From Bermanella sp. WJH001 (GTDB lineage Bacteria; Pseudomonadota; Gammaproteobacteria; Pseudomonadales; Oceanobacteraceae), in NCBI RefSeq assembly GCF_030070105.1, contig NZ_JASJOO010000002.1, positions 992,001 through 1,056,000 on the forward strand: 64,000 bases of DNA, given 5' to 3'. The translations under genes were made by a program, and so were the position numbers. Positions 9,541 through 17,325 of the stretch are shown here, piece after piece. The notes beneath the pieces are model-generated. The model made no database searches. It was given only the letters and a program-made list of their open reading frames with translations, and was not told the origin of the DNA. The number at the start of each line of letters is the position of its first letter. The stretch's first letter is position 1.

Positions 9541-10515
9541 TTATTGAGCATCATTCTGTGTTATGACAGTGTCAATGACATGGATAACACCATTTGAAGT
9601 TTGAACATCAGTTATCACAACCGTAGAACCATCAACCGTTAATTCACCGCCACTAATCGCAACTGATATTTTTTGTGCGCTGTTAAGAGTTTGCACGTCT
9701 GAACCGTTAGCAGCAAATGCCGCGACGGAATCAATTGCCACGCCACTTACCACGTGTTGTTTCAGAATATCGGCAAGATCGTCTCTGGCAAGTAGATCCG
9801 ATTTTTCAATATCAAGCTGTTCTAATAATGCAGTAAATGCTGCATCAGTGGGGGCAAAAACCGTGAATGGCCCATCTCCCGCTAAGGCTGTTGCTAAATC
9901 AGCAGTACTAAGCGCTTCGAGTAATACCGTGAACTCTGGCTCAGCGGCACCTGCTAAATCAGTTACCAGTGCTGCAATGGTTTTATCGGTATCAGATAAT
10001 GCATTGGCAGATGGCGGGGTGAGTACTTTATCTATTGCATGAATAACACCATTGGTCGCGGTTACATCCGTCACCACCACTTTAGATAGGTTTGCATATA
10101 AATCATTACCCGTTAGTGATAAAGCCAAGTTATCACCATTAACCATCTCTATTTGATTCTCACTTGAACCTGCGACTGAAATTGCGGAACTGGCTAACAC
10201 CTCACCCACATAAACATGATAAGTTAAGATATCAGCTAGTGAATCTGACGCTAACAATTCAGTTGCCGTTAAATTATTTTCATCAAGGTAATTAGCGAAT
10301 GCATCATCAGTGGGAGCAAAAACAGTGAAAGGGCCTTCACTTTGAAGTGTACTCACTAAGTCAGCGGTTGTAACCGCAGTCACCAAGTTTTCAAAGCGGT
10401 CATCCGCCTGAGCCGTTTCGACAATATCAAGTGTTGGACCATCATCATCGCTACTTCCACAACCGGTTAAACCAATTGCACCTAGTAATGCTAAAGATAA
10501 GATTTTTGTTTTCAT
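9541..10515 (-). CDS. Lipoprotein with two fasciclin (FAS1) domains
   Basis: 324-aa lipoprotein. The lipobox is LTGC (Cys19), followed by an acidic linker. FAS1 domain 1 spans about residues 30-165 and FAS1 domain 2 about 178-320. Both carry the H1 motif PFTVFAPTDDAF/PFTVFAPTDAAF and the H2-like NGVIHAIDKVL/NGVIHVIDTVI. FAS1 domains mediate adhesion, so a cell-surface or periplasmic attachment role is inferred. It has a GGAGGTCAC SD and a long AT-rich upstream region. Confidence 0.92.
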   Translation of the reverse strand: MKTKILSLALLGAIGLTGCGSSDDDGPTLDIVETAQADDRFENLVTAVTTADLVSTLQSEGPFTVFAPTDDAFANYLDENNLTATELLASDSLADILTYHVYVGEVLASSAISVAGSSENQIEMVNGDNLALSLTGNDLYANLSKVVVTDVTATNGVIHAIDKVLTPPSANALSDTDKTIAALVTDLAGAAEPEFTVLLEALSTADLATALAGDGPFTVFAPTDAAFTALLEQLDIEKSDLLARDDLADILKQHVVSGVAIDSVAAFAANGSDVQTLNSAQKISVAISGGELTVDGSTVVITDVQTSNGVIHVIDTVITQNDAQ

Positions 10516-10847
10516 GTGACCTCCTGTTGTTGGTAACTAGCTTACGCACAACCCAAAAAGATCAGTTCACTTTAGGGAGTTTTTTATACTTCTAAAAAAT
10601 TGAACATTATTATCAAAAAATAATTTTTTAAATTTTATTATGTTTTACAAAGACTTAAATAAAAAATGATTTATTTTAGTCTTTAGTTGTAATCCAATTT
10701 ATTCATCTTGGCGTAAAAATTTTTTATCTAAAAAAACATCCAGATATTTATCGACGATAATTTAGAAAAAATCAGCCATCAAACAGAATTTGAACACATA
10801 TAAAAATGAGAGGTAACGCACAAAATTAATCAGTAATTTGCTAAGCC
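10516..10847. other. 332-bp AT-rich intergenic region
   Basis: No ORF of substance. It contains the SD and presumably the promoter of the FAS1 gene, and a large AT hairpin at 10649-10684. No RNA gene was recognised. Confidence 0.5.
10649..10684. repeat. AT-rich hairpin, 15-nt arms
   Basis: AAAGACTTAAATAAA and TTTATTTTAGTCTTT pair at 14 of 15 positions around a 6-nt loop. It lies about 165 bp beyond the nitroreductase stop and about 135 bp before the FAS1 start. It may be an mRNA 3' end structure or a leader element. Confidence 0.5.
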
Positions 10848-11462
10848 CTACTTAATTGTTAAAATTTCGCTCACCGGCTTTCTTACTTTTTGTTGCCAAT
10901 TTAAATCCGTCGCCTCCCCTACCGTTACCAACATAACTGGGATATCCGTATCACTCAGATTAAACTGCTCAGCCACTTGCTGTGAATCAAATCCTCCCAT
11001 TGCGCCACTGCCATACCCCATGGCTTGGGCCGCAAACATTAATGTCATGGCCGCAAGAGAAGCTGAACGAATGGCTTCATCTCGTTGCAAACTTATATTT
11101 GCCTCATGACTTTGTTTTGCTGCATCGACCCAAGACTGGGCAATGCTTTGTGGCATAACGGCATTATCTACTGACAATTTTAATGTTTGCTCTAAAGAGT
11201 GGTGGGCATTTAACTGCCCTATTACAACAAAAGTGACAGATGCTTGTGCGACTTGAGGCTGGCCATAAGCGGCTTTTTGTAAATCGCGCTTAGCATCATT
11301 AGATTGAACCGCAATAAAATGCCAATTTTGAAAGTTATAAGCAGAAGGCGATAAACTCGCTAAACGAACAAGCTCTTTAATCGTTTCATCGCTTATCTCA
11401 TGCTCATTATATTTACTAACCGAGGTTCGCTGTTCAATCATTTTTTTAATGGCTAAGTTCAT
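10848..11462 (-). CDS. Nitroreductase-family FMN oxidoreductase
   Basis: Probable FMN-dependent NAD(P)H oxidoreductase (204 aa). Family features are the N-terminal IEQRTSVSKY segment, SPSAYNFQNWHFI (the SxxNxQPW-like FMN region) and MGYGSGAMGGFD near the C-terminus. The usual arginine of the RxSxRxF FMN-phosphate motif is replaced by serine (RTSVSKY), which could change cofactor binding. The ATG overlaps the EamA stop by 4 bp (ATGA). The two genes form an operon under the adjacent MarR regulator, suggesting detoxification of a redox-active or electrophilic compound (inference). Confidence 0.85.
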   Translation of the reverse strand: MNLAIKKMIEQRTSVSKYNEHEISDETIKELVRLASLSPSAYNFQNWHFIAVQSNDAKRDLQKAAYGQPQVAQASVTFVVIGQLNAHHSLEQTLKLSVDNAVMPQSIAQSWVDAAKQSHEANISLQRDEAIRSASLAAMTLMFAAQAMGYGSGAMGGFDSQQVAEQFNLSDTDIPVMLVTVGEATDLNWQQKVRKPVSEILTIK

Positions 11463-12388
11463 GCTGTTTTCTCCTTATTAGTGACTTGAAAAAGATTAAT
11501 TTCATTTACTTTAGATTTGCGTGATTGGCTGTACTGCACAGTGAGCACACTTGTAATAACAATGCTTAAGCCCACTAATGCCCAACCCTCAATGGTTTGA
11601 TTTAATAGTACCCAGCCTAAAATTATGGCTGAGATCGGACTGAGCAAACCAAGGGCTGACACCGCTGCAGAAGGCAGCTTACTCACACCGGTAAACCAGA
11701 TGAGATAGCTTAATAACGTGCCAAAAACGGCCAGGTAGGAAAAACCTAATGCATGTTCAATGGTTAAGCTGGGTAAACTGGGGTCAAACCACAATGAAAG
11801 CGGTAACAACATTATGCCGCCCAAGGTTAACTGCCAGCCTGTAAAGGCTAAAAGAGGCGTATTTGCTGACGAAGTTTGTTGCCAATGTTTCGAAAAGAAT
11901 GTCCCCACCCCCATACTAATGGCGCCAAATAAAGCCGCAATAATACCCACTTCATCCCAGCGAATGCCCTGATTCATCATCGGCGAAATAATCAACATCG
12001 CCATTCCAATAATGGCGGCAACACATGCAAACAAGGTCAATTTGGCTGGCTTTACGCTTAAAACAATCCAACTTAGGGCCAAAACAACTAAAGGCTGAAT
12101 AGCACCCACCACCGCCGCTAAGCCACCGGGCAATCGATAGGCCGCGATAAATAACAACCCTTGAAAACAGGCAAAATTAAACAAAGAAAGCAGCAACAAT
12201 TGTTTCCACTGCGCCCCTGATGGACGATATTGACTGATGACGATTAAGATCAACCCCGCAGGCAAACATCGAATAACCGCAGCCGTAAAAGGGGTCCCAG
12301 CAGGTAAAATTTCCGTCGTCACTATGTATGTACTGCCCCAGAGTATGGGAGCCAATGCGGTTAGTAGTGTCAAAAGTACTGTTTTCAT
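11459..12388 (-). CDS. EamA/DMT-family transporter
   Basis: Ten-helix drug/metabolite transporter (309 aa) with two EamA repeats (about residues 5-137 and 149-285). The family segment WGSTYIVTTEILP follows the first helix start. The start at 12388 (MKTVLLTLL) has a GAGGTCTCTC SD; the longer in-frame extension runs into the operator region. It is the first gene of the pair with the nitroreductase and divergent from the marR gene. Substrate unknown; efflux is likely given the regulator. Confidence 0.85.
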   Translation of the reverse strand: MKTVLLTLLTALAPILWGSTYIVTTEILPAGTPFTAAVIRCLPAGLILIVISQYRPSGAQWKQLLLLSLFNFACFQGLLFIAAYRLPGGLAAVVGAIQPLVVLALSWIVLSVKPAKLTLFACVAAIIGMAMLIISPMMNQGIRWDEVGIIAALFGAISMGVGTFFSKHWQQTSSANTPLLAFTGWQLTLGGIMLLPLSLWFDPSLPSLTIEHALGFSYLAVFGTLLSYLIWFTGVSKLPSAAVSALGLLSPISAIILGWVLLNQTIEGWALVGLSIVITSVLTVQYSQSRKSKVNEINLFQVTNKEKTA

Positions 12389-12420
12389 CAGAGAGACCTC
12401 GACATATTTATGAAAACTAT

Positions 12421-12440
12421 TTATCTTAACTTCAAGATAA
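12421..12440. promoter_or_regulatory. MarR-type operator, copy 1 (imperfect)
   Basis: TTATCTTAACTTCAAGATAA: 7-bp arms TTATCTT/AAGATAA, same arms as copy 2 and 38 bp from it. It lies 33 bp upstream of the EamA start. Confidence 0.75.
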
Positions 12441-12458
12441 ATTAATTCTGGCACGGAG

Positions 12459-12478
12459 TTATCTTGATATCAAGATAA
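12459..12478. promoter_or_regulatory. MarR-type operator, copy 2 (perfect 20-bp palindrome)
   Basis: TTATCTTGATATCAAGATAA is a perfect palindrome ending 6 bp before the marR ATG. The two copies in the divergent promoter region suggest that the adjacent MarR protein represses both transcription units. Confidence 0.82.
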
Positions 12479-12484
12479 ATAAAT

Positions 12485-12997
12485 ATGACAAATACGCATA
12501 AACTTGATGGTATTGATGCAATTGTGGCCCAGTGGCAGGCTGAAAAACCCCTGCTAGACCTTTCTGCCATGGCCATCATTGGACGCCTTAAAAAATGCCA
12601 CGCATTGATGCAGCCCCAATTAGACAAGGTATTTGAACGCCATAATTTGGGCTTTTGGGAATTTGATGTTTTGGCAACGCTACTGCGCTCTGGTAAACCT
12701 TATTGCTTGGCCCCTACTCAGTTATTTTCAACGCTAATGGTGACATCAGGCACCATGACTCACAGAATGACACAACTAGAAAAAAGAGGATTAATCGAAA
12801 GGATTCCAAACGAACATGATGCTCGCAGTAAATTAGTGAAACTGTCCGAAACTGGGTTTGATATCATTAATAAAGCGGTAGACGAACATGTTGCCAATGA
12901 GTTGGAAATTTTATCGTCCTTAAACAACCAGCAACAAATGCAACTTGACCAAAGCCTGAAACAATTACTACTGCTGCTTGAGAGTATTAATTCTTAG
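12485..12997 (+). CDS. MarR-family transcriptional regulator
   Basis: 170-aa winged-helix regulator. The helix-turn-helix and wing lie around residues 65-120 (LAPTQLFSTLMVTSGTMTHR, then RGLIERIPNEHDARSKLV, the wing with the DxRxxxV motif). The N-terminus DAIVAQWQAEKP..DLSAMAIIGRL is typical of the family, which supports this start. The ATG follows the perfect operator palindrome by 6 bp with no clear SD, so the mRNA may be leaderless or initiated inefficiently. Divergent from the EamA/nitroreductase pair, which it probably represses with itself. Confidence 0.92.
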   Translation: MTNTHKLDGIDAIVAQWQAEKPLLDLSAMAIIGRLKKCHALMQPQLDKVFERHNLGFWEFDVLATLLRSGKPYCLAPTQLFSTLMVTSGTMTHRMTQLEKRGLIERIPNEHDARSKLVKLSETGFDIINKAVDEHVANELEILSSLNNQQQMQLDQSLKQLLLLLESINS

Positions 12998-13087
12998 GTC
13001 AATACCGAACCTGCCCACTTTAGTAAATGAAGCGGGTTGAAATGTATGAGTAGAATCACAGCACATTTAACATAAAGTATTTGTGCC

Positions 13088-14491
13088 TCATGCTAAAGGC
13101 AGCTTCACTGAAATCCCCAAACCTCCAAGTAAGGATGTATTAAATTCTATTTCACCCCCATGAAACTCAACAATGCTGCGCACTAAGGATAATCCTAATC
13201 CGGCACCTTTCCCTTTGTTTTGATGTTCACGATAGAATCGATCCGTTAAACGTTGAATATTCGCCTCATTAACACCGGGGCCATTATCTTCAACATATAG
13301 TATTAAAGACTGATCCTGCTTATTAATATGTATTTGTATCAAACCATTTTGGGGAGCGTATTCTTTTGCGTTATCCAATAAGTTTCTAATTAATATTTCG
13401 ATTAAAAATGCGCTACCTTGAATGTGTAAATCTCTATTCTCTTCAGCACAAATCAATTCTAATTCTTGATCTTTTTCGATCATAGAGGCCGCCATTTGTG
13501 CCATGACTTCCTGACATAATGGATAAAACAATATAGGTTCTTTTGGAATAATTTCAGGAGAGACCTTTGATAAGGTTAATAACTGCTCTAATAATCGAGA
13601 GACACGTTTAACACCAAACTCAAGCTCTTTTAATGCACTATCGCGCTCTTCATCACTTAAAGCAGCCATTGCGTTTTGCGCATGCAGCATAACCACAGAT
13701 AACGGGGTTCTTAATTCATGGGCAGCATCCGCTGTTAAGCGCTGTTCTCGGCTTATTGCATCACTTAATCGACCAAACAAGTTATTTAATGACTCAACCA
13801 CTGGTTTCATTTCTTTAGGTGTGTGTTCTAACTCGATAGGTGATAAATTTTTTGGGTCTCGTTTTTTGATGTTTGCCGTCAATTGTTTTAACGGTTTAAG
13901 TGAAATACGAATAATCAATGTCAGCAACACAAGTACAATCGGTAATAGAGCTAGGGCGGGCCATAATGTTTGTTTTGCTATCTCATGTGCTAATTCATCG
14001 CGAATGGTGGCACTTTCAGCCACATGTAACCAAAAGTCCCAATCTTCATCATACAAACTAAATACTCGCCACGTCTCGCCATTAATATCGGTATTAGAGT
14101 AACCCAGTTTTTTTCCAGCAAGCCTGATCGACGGTGCACTACCTGATATCACAAGTAATTGATCATTCTGGCTAAATATTTGATACGCGACTTTTTTTTG
14201 ATAAAGCAGAGCATTTTTTGAAGGTAAAGAAAACTCATCAAAGCCATGATACACAATCGGCAAATATTCACTTTTCTGATCAACTGTAGAAATACTTTCA
14301 CTCAGTAAGTTCATTAATATAAATGAGCTATGAGCCAGTTGAGCATCAAATAATTCTTCAATTTCATGTACAGATTGTTTCTGGCTTAAGATATAAACCG
14401 CACTAATGTAGATGATCGTAAAGGATAAAACCCCAACCATTAACATTCGATTAATCGATAAACTAAGGTAGCGTTTAATCCGCTTATTCAT
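13088..14491 (-). CDS. Sensor histidine kinase of the QseC/PmrB type
   Basis: 467-aa membrane kinase. TM1 is at about residues 15-37, a periplasmic sensor region spans about 38-168, TM2 about 169-190, then a HAMP-like linker, the HisKA H-box (AAHELRTPLSVVML) and a HATPase domain with N-box (NLLDNAKEYAP), G1 (VEDNGPGV) and G2 (GKGAGLGLSLV). The ATG lies within the last codons of the response-regulator gene (8-bp overlap), so translation is coupled. The nearby DUF3570/TlpA/DsbD genes and the PmrA/QseB-like repeat suggest that they are its targets (inference). Confidence 0.92.
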   Translation of the reverse strand: MNKRIKRYLSLSINRMLMVGVLSFTIIYISAVYILSQKQSVHEIEELFDAQLAHSSFILMNLLSESISTVDQKSEYLPIVYHGFDEFSLPSKNALLYQKKVAYQIFSQNDQLLVISGSAPSIRLAGKKLGYSNTDINGETWRVFSLYDEDWDFWLHVAESATIRDELAHEIAKQTLWPALALLPIVLVLLTLIIRISLKPLKQLTANIKKRDPKNLSPIELEHTPKEMKPVVESLNNLFGRLSDAISREQRLTADAAHELRTPLSVVMLHAQNAMAALSDEERDSALKELEFGVKRVSRLLEQLLTLSKVSPEIIPKEPILFYPLCQEVMAQMAASMIEKDQELELICAEENRDLHIQGSAFLIEILIRNLLDNAKEYAPQNGLIQIHINKQDQSLILYVEDNGPGVNEANIQRLTDRFYREHQNKGKGAGLGLSLVRSIVEFHGGEIEFNTSLLGGLGISVKLPLA

Positions 14492-15143
14492 TTTTCGGCA
14501 CCATATAACCAACACCTCTTACGGTTTTAATCAAAGCCGAAAATAACTTTTTTCTGAGGTTATGAATATGTACTTCAAGTGCGTTACTTTCAATTTCATC
14601 ATCCCAGCTATACAGTGTTTGCTCCAATGAAACACGGGACATGACCCTACCCTCATTTTCAAGCAGTACTTCTAACAGGTTATACTCTCTACGAGATAAC
14701 GTAACGGGAGCATCATCGAGTAATACACTTCGAGATTGCTGGTTCAATATCAGGTTCTGATACAATATAAGATTGTTTGCACGCCCTGCACTTCGCCTTA
14801 ATAAGGCCCGAATACGCGCTTGTAGCTCACTGACATCAAATGGTTTAGTTAGGTAGTCATCCGCACCTAAATCTAAACCTTTGATTTTGTCATCAATATT
14901 ATCTCTAGCGGTTAAAATTAATACTGGGGAGGTATGATTTTTTCGATAACCTTGCAAAAAGGTAAAACCATCTGCATCTGGCAAACCCAAATCAAGAATC
15001 ACCAAATCATAGTGCTCTTGATTCACTGCATTTAAAGCCACTTTAACCTGATCAAAGTGATCAATAGTATATTGCTCAGCGTTTAAACTTTGCTTTAAAC
15101 CAGATGCTAACTGTAAATCATCTTCAATTAATAGTATCCGCAT
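14484..15143 (-). CDS. OmpR/PhoB-family response regulator, PmrA/QseB-like
   Basis: 219-aa two-component regulator. Receiver domain residues 1-115: acidic pocket EDD (8-10), phospho-acceptor Asp51 in LVILDLGLPD, switch Thr and Lys in LTARD and TKPF. A winged-helix Trans_reg_C domain follows (about 125-216; SRREYNLLEVLL, RKKLFSALIKTVRGVGYMV). Sequence style is that of the PmrA/QseB/BasR subgroup, which binds CTTAA-N6-CTTAA direct repeats. One such repeat lies at 17266-17282 between tlpA and dsbD. Confidence 0.92.
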   Translation of the reverse strand: MRILLIEDDLQLASGLKQSLNAEQYTIDHFDQVKVALNAVNQEHYDLVILDLGLPDADGFTFLQGYRKNHTSPVLILTARDNIDDKIKGLDLGADDYLTKPFDVSELQARIRALLRRSAGRANNLILYQNLILNQQSRSVLLDDAPVTLSRREYNLLEVLLENEGRVMSRVSLEQTLYSWDDEIESNALEVHIHNLRKKLFSALIKTVRGVGYMVPKNE

Positions 15144-15195
15144 AATACCCAGTATAAGGTGAATGATTAATACAACTTATTTTACAATCTGTGTT

Positions 15196-15222
15196 ATTAA
15201 AAAAGCGGCAAAGCCGCTTAAT
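15196..15222 (-). terminator. Intrinsic terminator of the tlpA-DUF4266-DUF3570 operon
   Basis: AAGCGGC / GCCGCTT stem with AAA loop. On the minus strand a T-run follows. It lies just past the DUF3570 stop and before the response-regulator start, so the two-component genes are a separate unit. Confidence 0.85.
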
Positions 15223-15228
15223 TAATGG

Positions 15229-16476
15229 TTAAAATCTAATGTTATATTGCAATATGAGTGCATCTAAATCAGCAGGGCTTTCATCACCAGACTGCTGATA
15301 CATTTCCAAACGCACGCTATTAGCATAACCACCCGCCATGAAACCAAGCTTTGCACCTATAGTCGTTGCCGTCATATTAGCTAAGCGATAATCCCCTGTC
15401 ACAAACTCAGGAGTGGCTTGCGTATTGGTCAAACTGTAGCGATAAAAATCCGCTTCACTTTGCTGATAGTAACGAACATGGGGTTCAATATACCAACTTG
15501 AATTAAGGTTGAATCGATAATGGGTATCAATGGTATGAGATGTCACATCCCAATCATCCCACATGAAGCGATAGGAAATATCGGCCACATCACCACCCAT
15601 GTAGCGTTTCACTTTTGCATACAAGCTTTGCTTAGTTCGACTATCAGGGCGATTCTCATATATGTATGTGCCGTTCAAACCGTTACTCATAATTAAGTCG
15701 CCGTTAGCATCCAGTACAGAAACAACTTTATACGGATCTGAGTGGTAACCACTGCTTTGAGCAAAACCATAATTAAATTGCATTAATGTGTAACGATCTA
15801 TTACTTGTGTCACGCCAAACATTACTTCACTTAATGTGCGCGTATCATCCTTAGCGCCACGAATTTGTGTCAAACTATTCGCGCGCATTTCGCTGAGCGC
15901 AACAGGTATGCCACCTTCTGGTGTAATTTGGTCATATTCAAAACTAAAGCCCGCACTTAACGTTGTATTTCGCTGATTAATATCTTGCAAATACGTTGCA
16001 CTGGCCCCGATTGAGGTAAAGTCATGCTCAGCTGAAACATTTGCGCCGTAAAGCATTTTATTAAATCGGCCAATGGGCTGTTCATAGTTAATGCTTAAGT
16101 TACCCCTTGAATCCCTAAAGGTGTCATCTAACGGTACCTCGCCTGAACCAATTTCATACTCACCTTTACCGCTGGGTGCGGTGAAGGTTTGTACTTGATC
16201 ACTAGCCGCGGCACCATTATGAGATGCACCGGTTAAAGCATCATATACAAACTTAAACCCTAACACGCTGTCATCTTCAAACGTCTTTTTGAATGAAACC
16301 GCTGGTTCAAATGCACTTACACGATCCGTTTCGTTATAAATCAATAGTGCCACATCGGTCTGCCAATCATCCGCTGACTGAGCGTTTGCAGTCGCCCCCA
16401 ATAAACAGCCCGCTGCGGTTGTTAGGGATTGTCGTATGCTTTTATTGTTTAACTTAGATTTCGTTTTTGAATTCAT
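15229..16476 (-). CDS. DUF3570 outer-membrane beta-barrel protein
   Basis: 415-aa exported protein. A long basic signal region (residues 1 to about 32, ending AGCLLGATANAQS) precedes a region of alternating beta-strands with aromatic girdle residues and a C-terminal IRF, typical of outer-membrane barrels. Sequence and gene context match DUF3570, which co-occurs with DUF4266 lipoproteins and TlpA-type thioredoxins, and often with ApbE flavin transferases. No apbE is present here. Function unknown; a role in extracytoplasmic redox or metal handling is suggested only by the neighbours. Confidence 0.85.
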   Translation of the reverse strand: MNSKTKSKLNNKSIRQSLTTAAGCLLGATANAQSADDWQTDVALLIYNETDRVSAFEPAVSFKKTFEDDSVLGFKFVYDALTGASHNGAAASDQVQTFTAPSGKGEYEIGSGEVPLDDTFRDSRGNLSINYEQPIGRFNKMLYGANVSAEHDFTSIGASATYLQDINQRNTTLSAGFSFEYDQITPEGGIPVALSEMRANSLTQIRGAKDDTRTLSEVMFGVTQVIDRYTLMQFNYGFAQSSGYHSDPYKVVSVLDANGDLIMSNGLNGTYIYENRPDSRTKQSLYAKVKRYMGGDVADISYRFMWDDWDVTSHTIDTHYRFNLNSSWYIEPHVRYYQQSEADFYRYSLTNTQATPEFVTGDYRLANMTATTIGAKLGFMAGGYANSVRLEMYQQSGDESPADLDALILQYNIRF

Positions 16477-16509
16477 ATTGACCTCAAAGGTAATAATAAG
16501 TGTTTGGGG

Positions 16510-16728
16510 TTAATTACAACCACAACCGCCACCACCAAAACTCTTACCACCACTACTGGCTTCTTTACTAAAATAGATGTGATCATCAAAGCCGCTGTCC
16601 ATTGGCGCATTATCGAGTGCCATATCCTCTCGCGCGAGGATATCTCTCTCCCAAGGTTTCACCCCTAATGAGCTGCACCCTGATAAGGCCAACACACTTA
16701 ATAGTAATGCTGAGGTAATGAATTTCAT
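16510..16728 (-). CDS. DUF4266 small lipoprotein with C-terminal Gly/Cys tail
   Basis: 72-aa lipoprotein. The signal peptide ends with lipobox LSGC (Cys18), followed by the DUF4266 core VKPWERDILAREDMAL. The C-terminus is GGGGCGCN, with two cysteines at the extreme end. Position between tlpA and the DUF3570 gene is the usual one for the family. The free thiols, anchored in the envelope beside a thioredoxin-like protein, could be a redox or metal-binding site (inference). Confidence 0.88.
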   Translation of the reverse strand: MKFITSALLLSVLALSGCSSLGVKPWERDILAREDMALDNAPMDSGFDDHIYFSKEASSGGKSFGGGGCGCN

Positions 16729-16749
16729 AAACCCTCCAAGTTCAGGTTT

Positions 16750-17223
16750 CTATTTTTTTAACTCTTTTAAGAGTGAAACGATGCTTTTTTCATATTCATC
16801 GCTATTGCTTTTTTTAAAGCCCACATGACGATGGCGAACCTTACCTTTACCATCAATCACAAATGAACTTGGCATGCCCACCAATTTATATTTCTCAGCT
16901 AACTTACCGTCAGGGTCAGAAAATACTCTGAAGTTTGCAGGCACATCTTTTAAAAACTGTTTTGCTTGATCAATCTCTGTATCAAGGTTAACGCCTATAA
17001 CAACCAAGCCCTGTTTTTTATATTTCTCTTCGATTTCATTTAACCAAGGGAACGATTTACGACAAGGCCCGCACCATGATGCCCAGAAATCTAAATACAC
17101 CACTTTGTTTTTGTACTGGGATAAATCAAATTTATTAATCCATTGTTCAGCATGACTAGGCATACTCATAAATAGAATTGCAATTAGCAGTAGTTTATTA
17201 AGTGGGTTGGTCATGCTTTTCAT
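16750..17223 (-). CDS. TlpA/ResA-like periplasmic thioredoxin
   Basis: 157-aa thiol-disulfide oxidoreductase. A signal peptide or anchor spans residues 1 to about 26 (LLLIAILFMSMPSHA). The active site is WCGPC (Cys51, Cys54), with the TlpA/AhpC-type features VGVNLD and GMPSSFVID carrying the cis-proline. It probably reduces or oxidises thiols in the periplasm. It is the first gene of the operon with DUF4266 and DUF3570, and dsbD, which supplies electrons to such proteins, is divergent next door. The ATG at 17223 is chosen over an in-frame GTG 9 bp upstream. Confidence 0.9.
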   Translation of the reverse strand: MKSMTNPLNKLLLIAILFMSMPSHAEQWINKFDLSQYKNKVVYLDFWASWCGPCRKSFPWLNEIEEKYKKQGLVVIGVNLDTEIDQAKQFLKDVPANFRVFSDPDGKLAEKYKLVGMPSSFVIDGKGKVRHRHVGFKKSNSDEYEKSIVSLLKELKK

Positions 17224-17265
17224 ATAGTACACCGTATATTTATGGTTTAAGTATGGCTTTGGAAC

Positions 17266-17282
17266 CTTAAGGATTCCTTAAC
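17266..17282 (+). promoter_or_regulatory. PmrA/QseB-like response-regulator box
   Basis: CTTAAG-N5-CTTAAC, compared with the PmrA/QseB consensus YTTAAK-N5-YTTAAK (11 of 12 defined positions). It lies in the divergent tlpA/dsbD intergenic region, 44 bp from the dsbD start and 43 bp from the tlpA start. A further TTTAAG half-site is at 17246. Binding by the neighbouring response regulator is inference. Confidence 0.6.
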
Positions 17283-17325
17283 AATTCTCGAATTATGATG
17301 CCTGAAACGATAAAAGGTGAGTTTT

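Noticed and set aside
9541-10515. Internal frameshift or pseudogene in the FAS1 repeat protein
   Set aside because: Both FAS1 domains are intact and in one frame.
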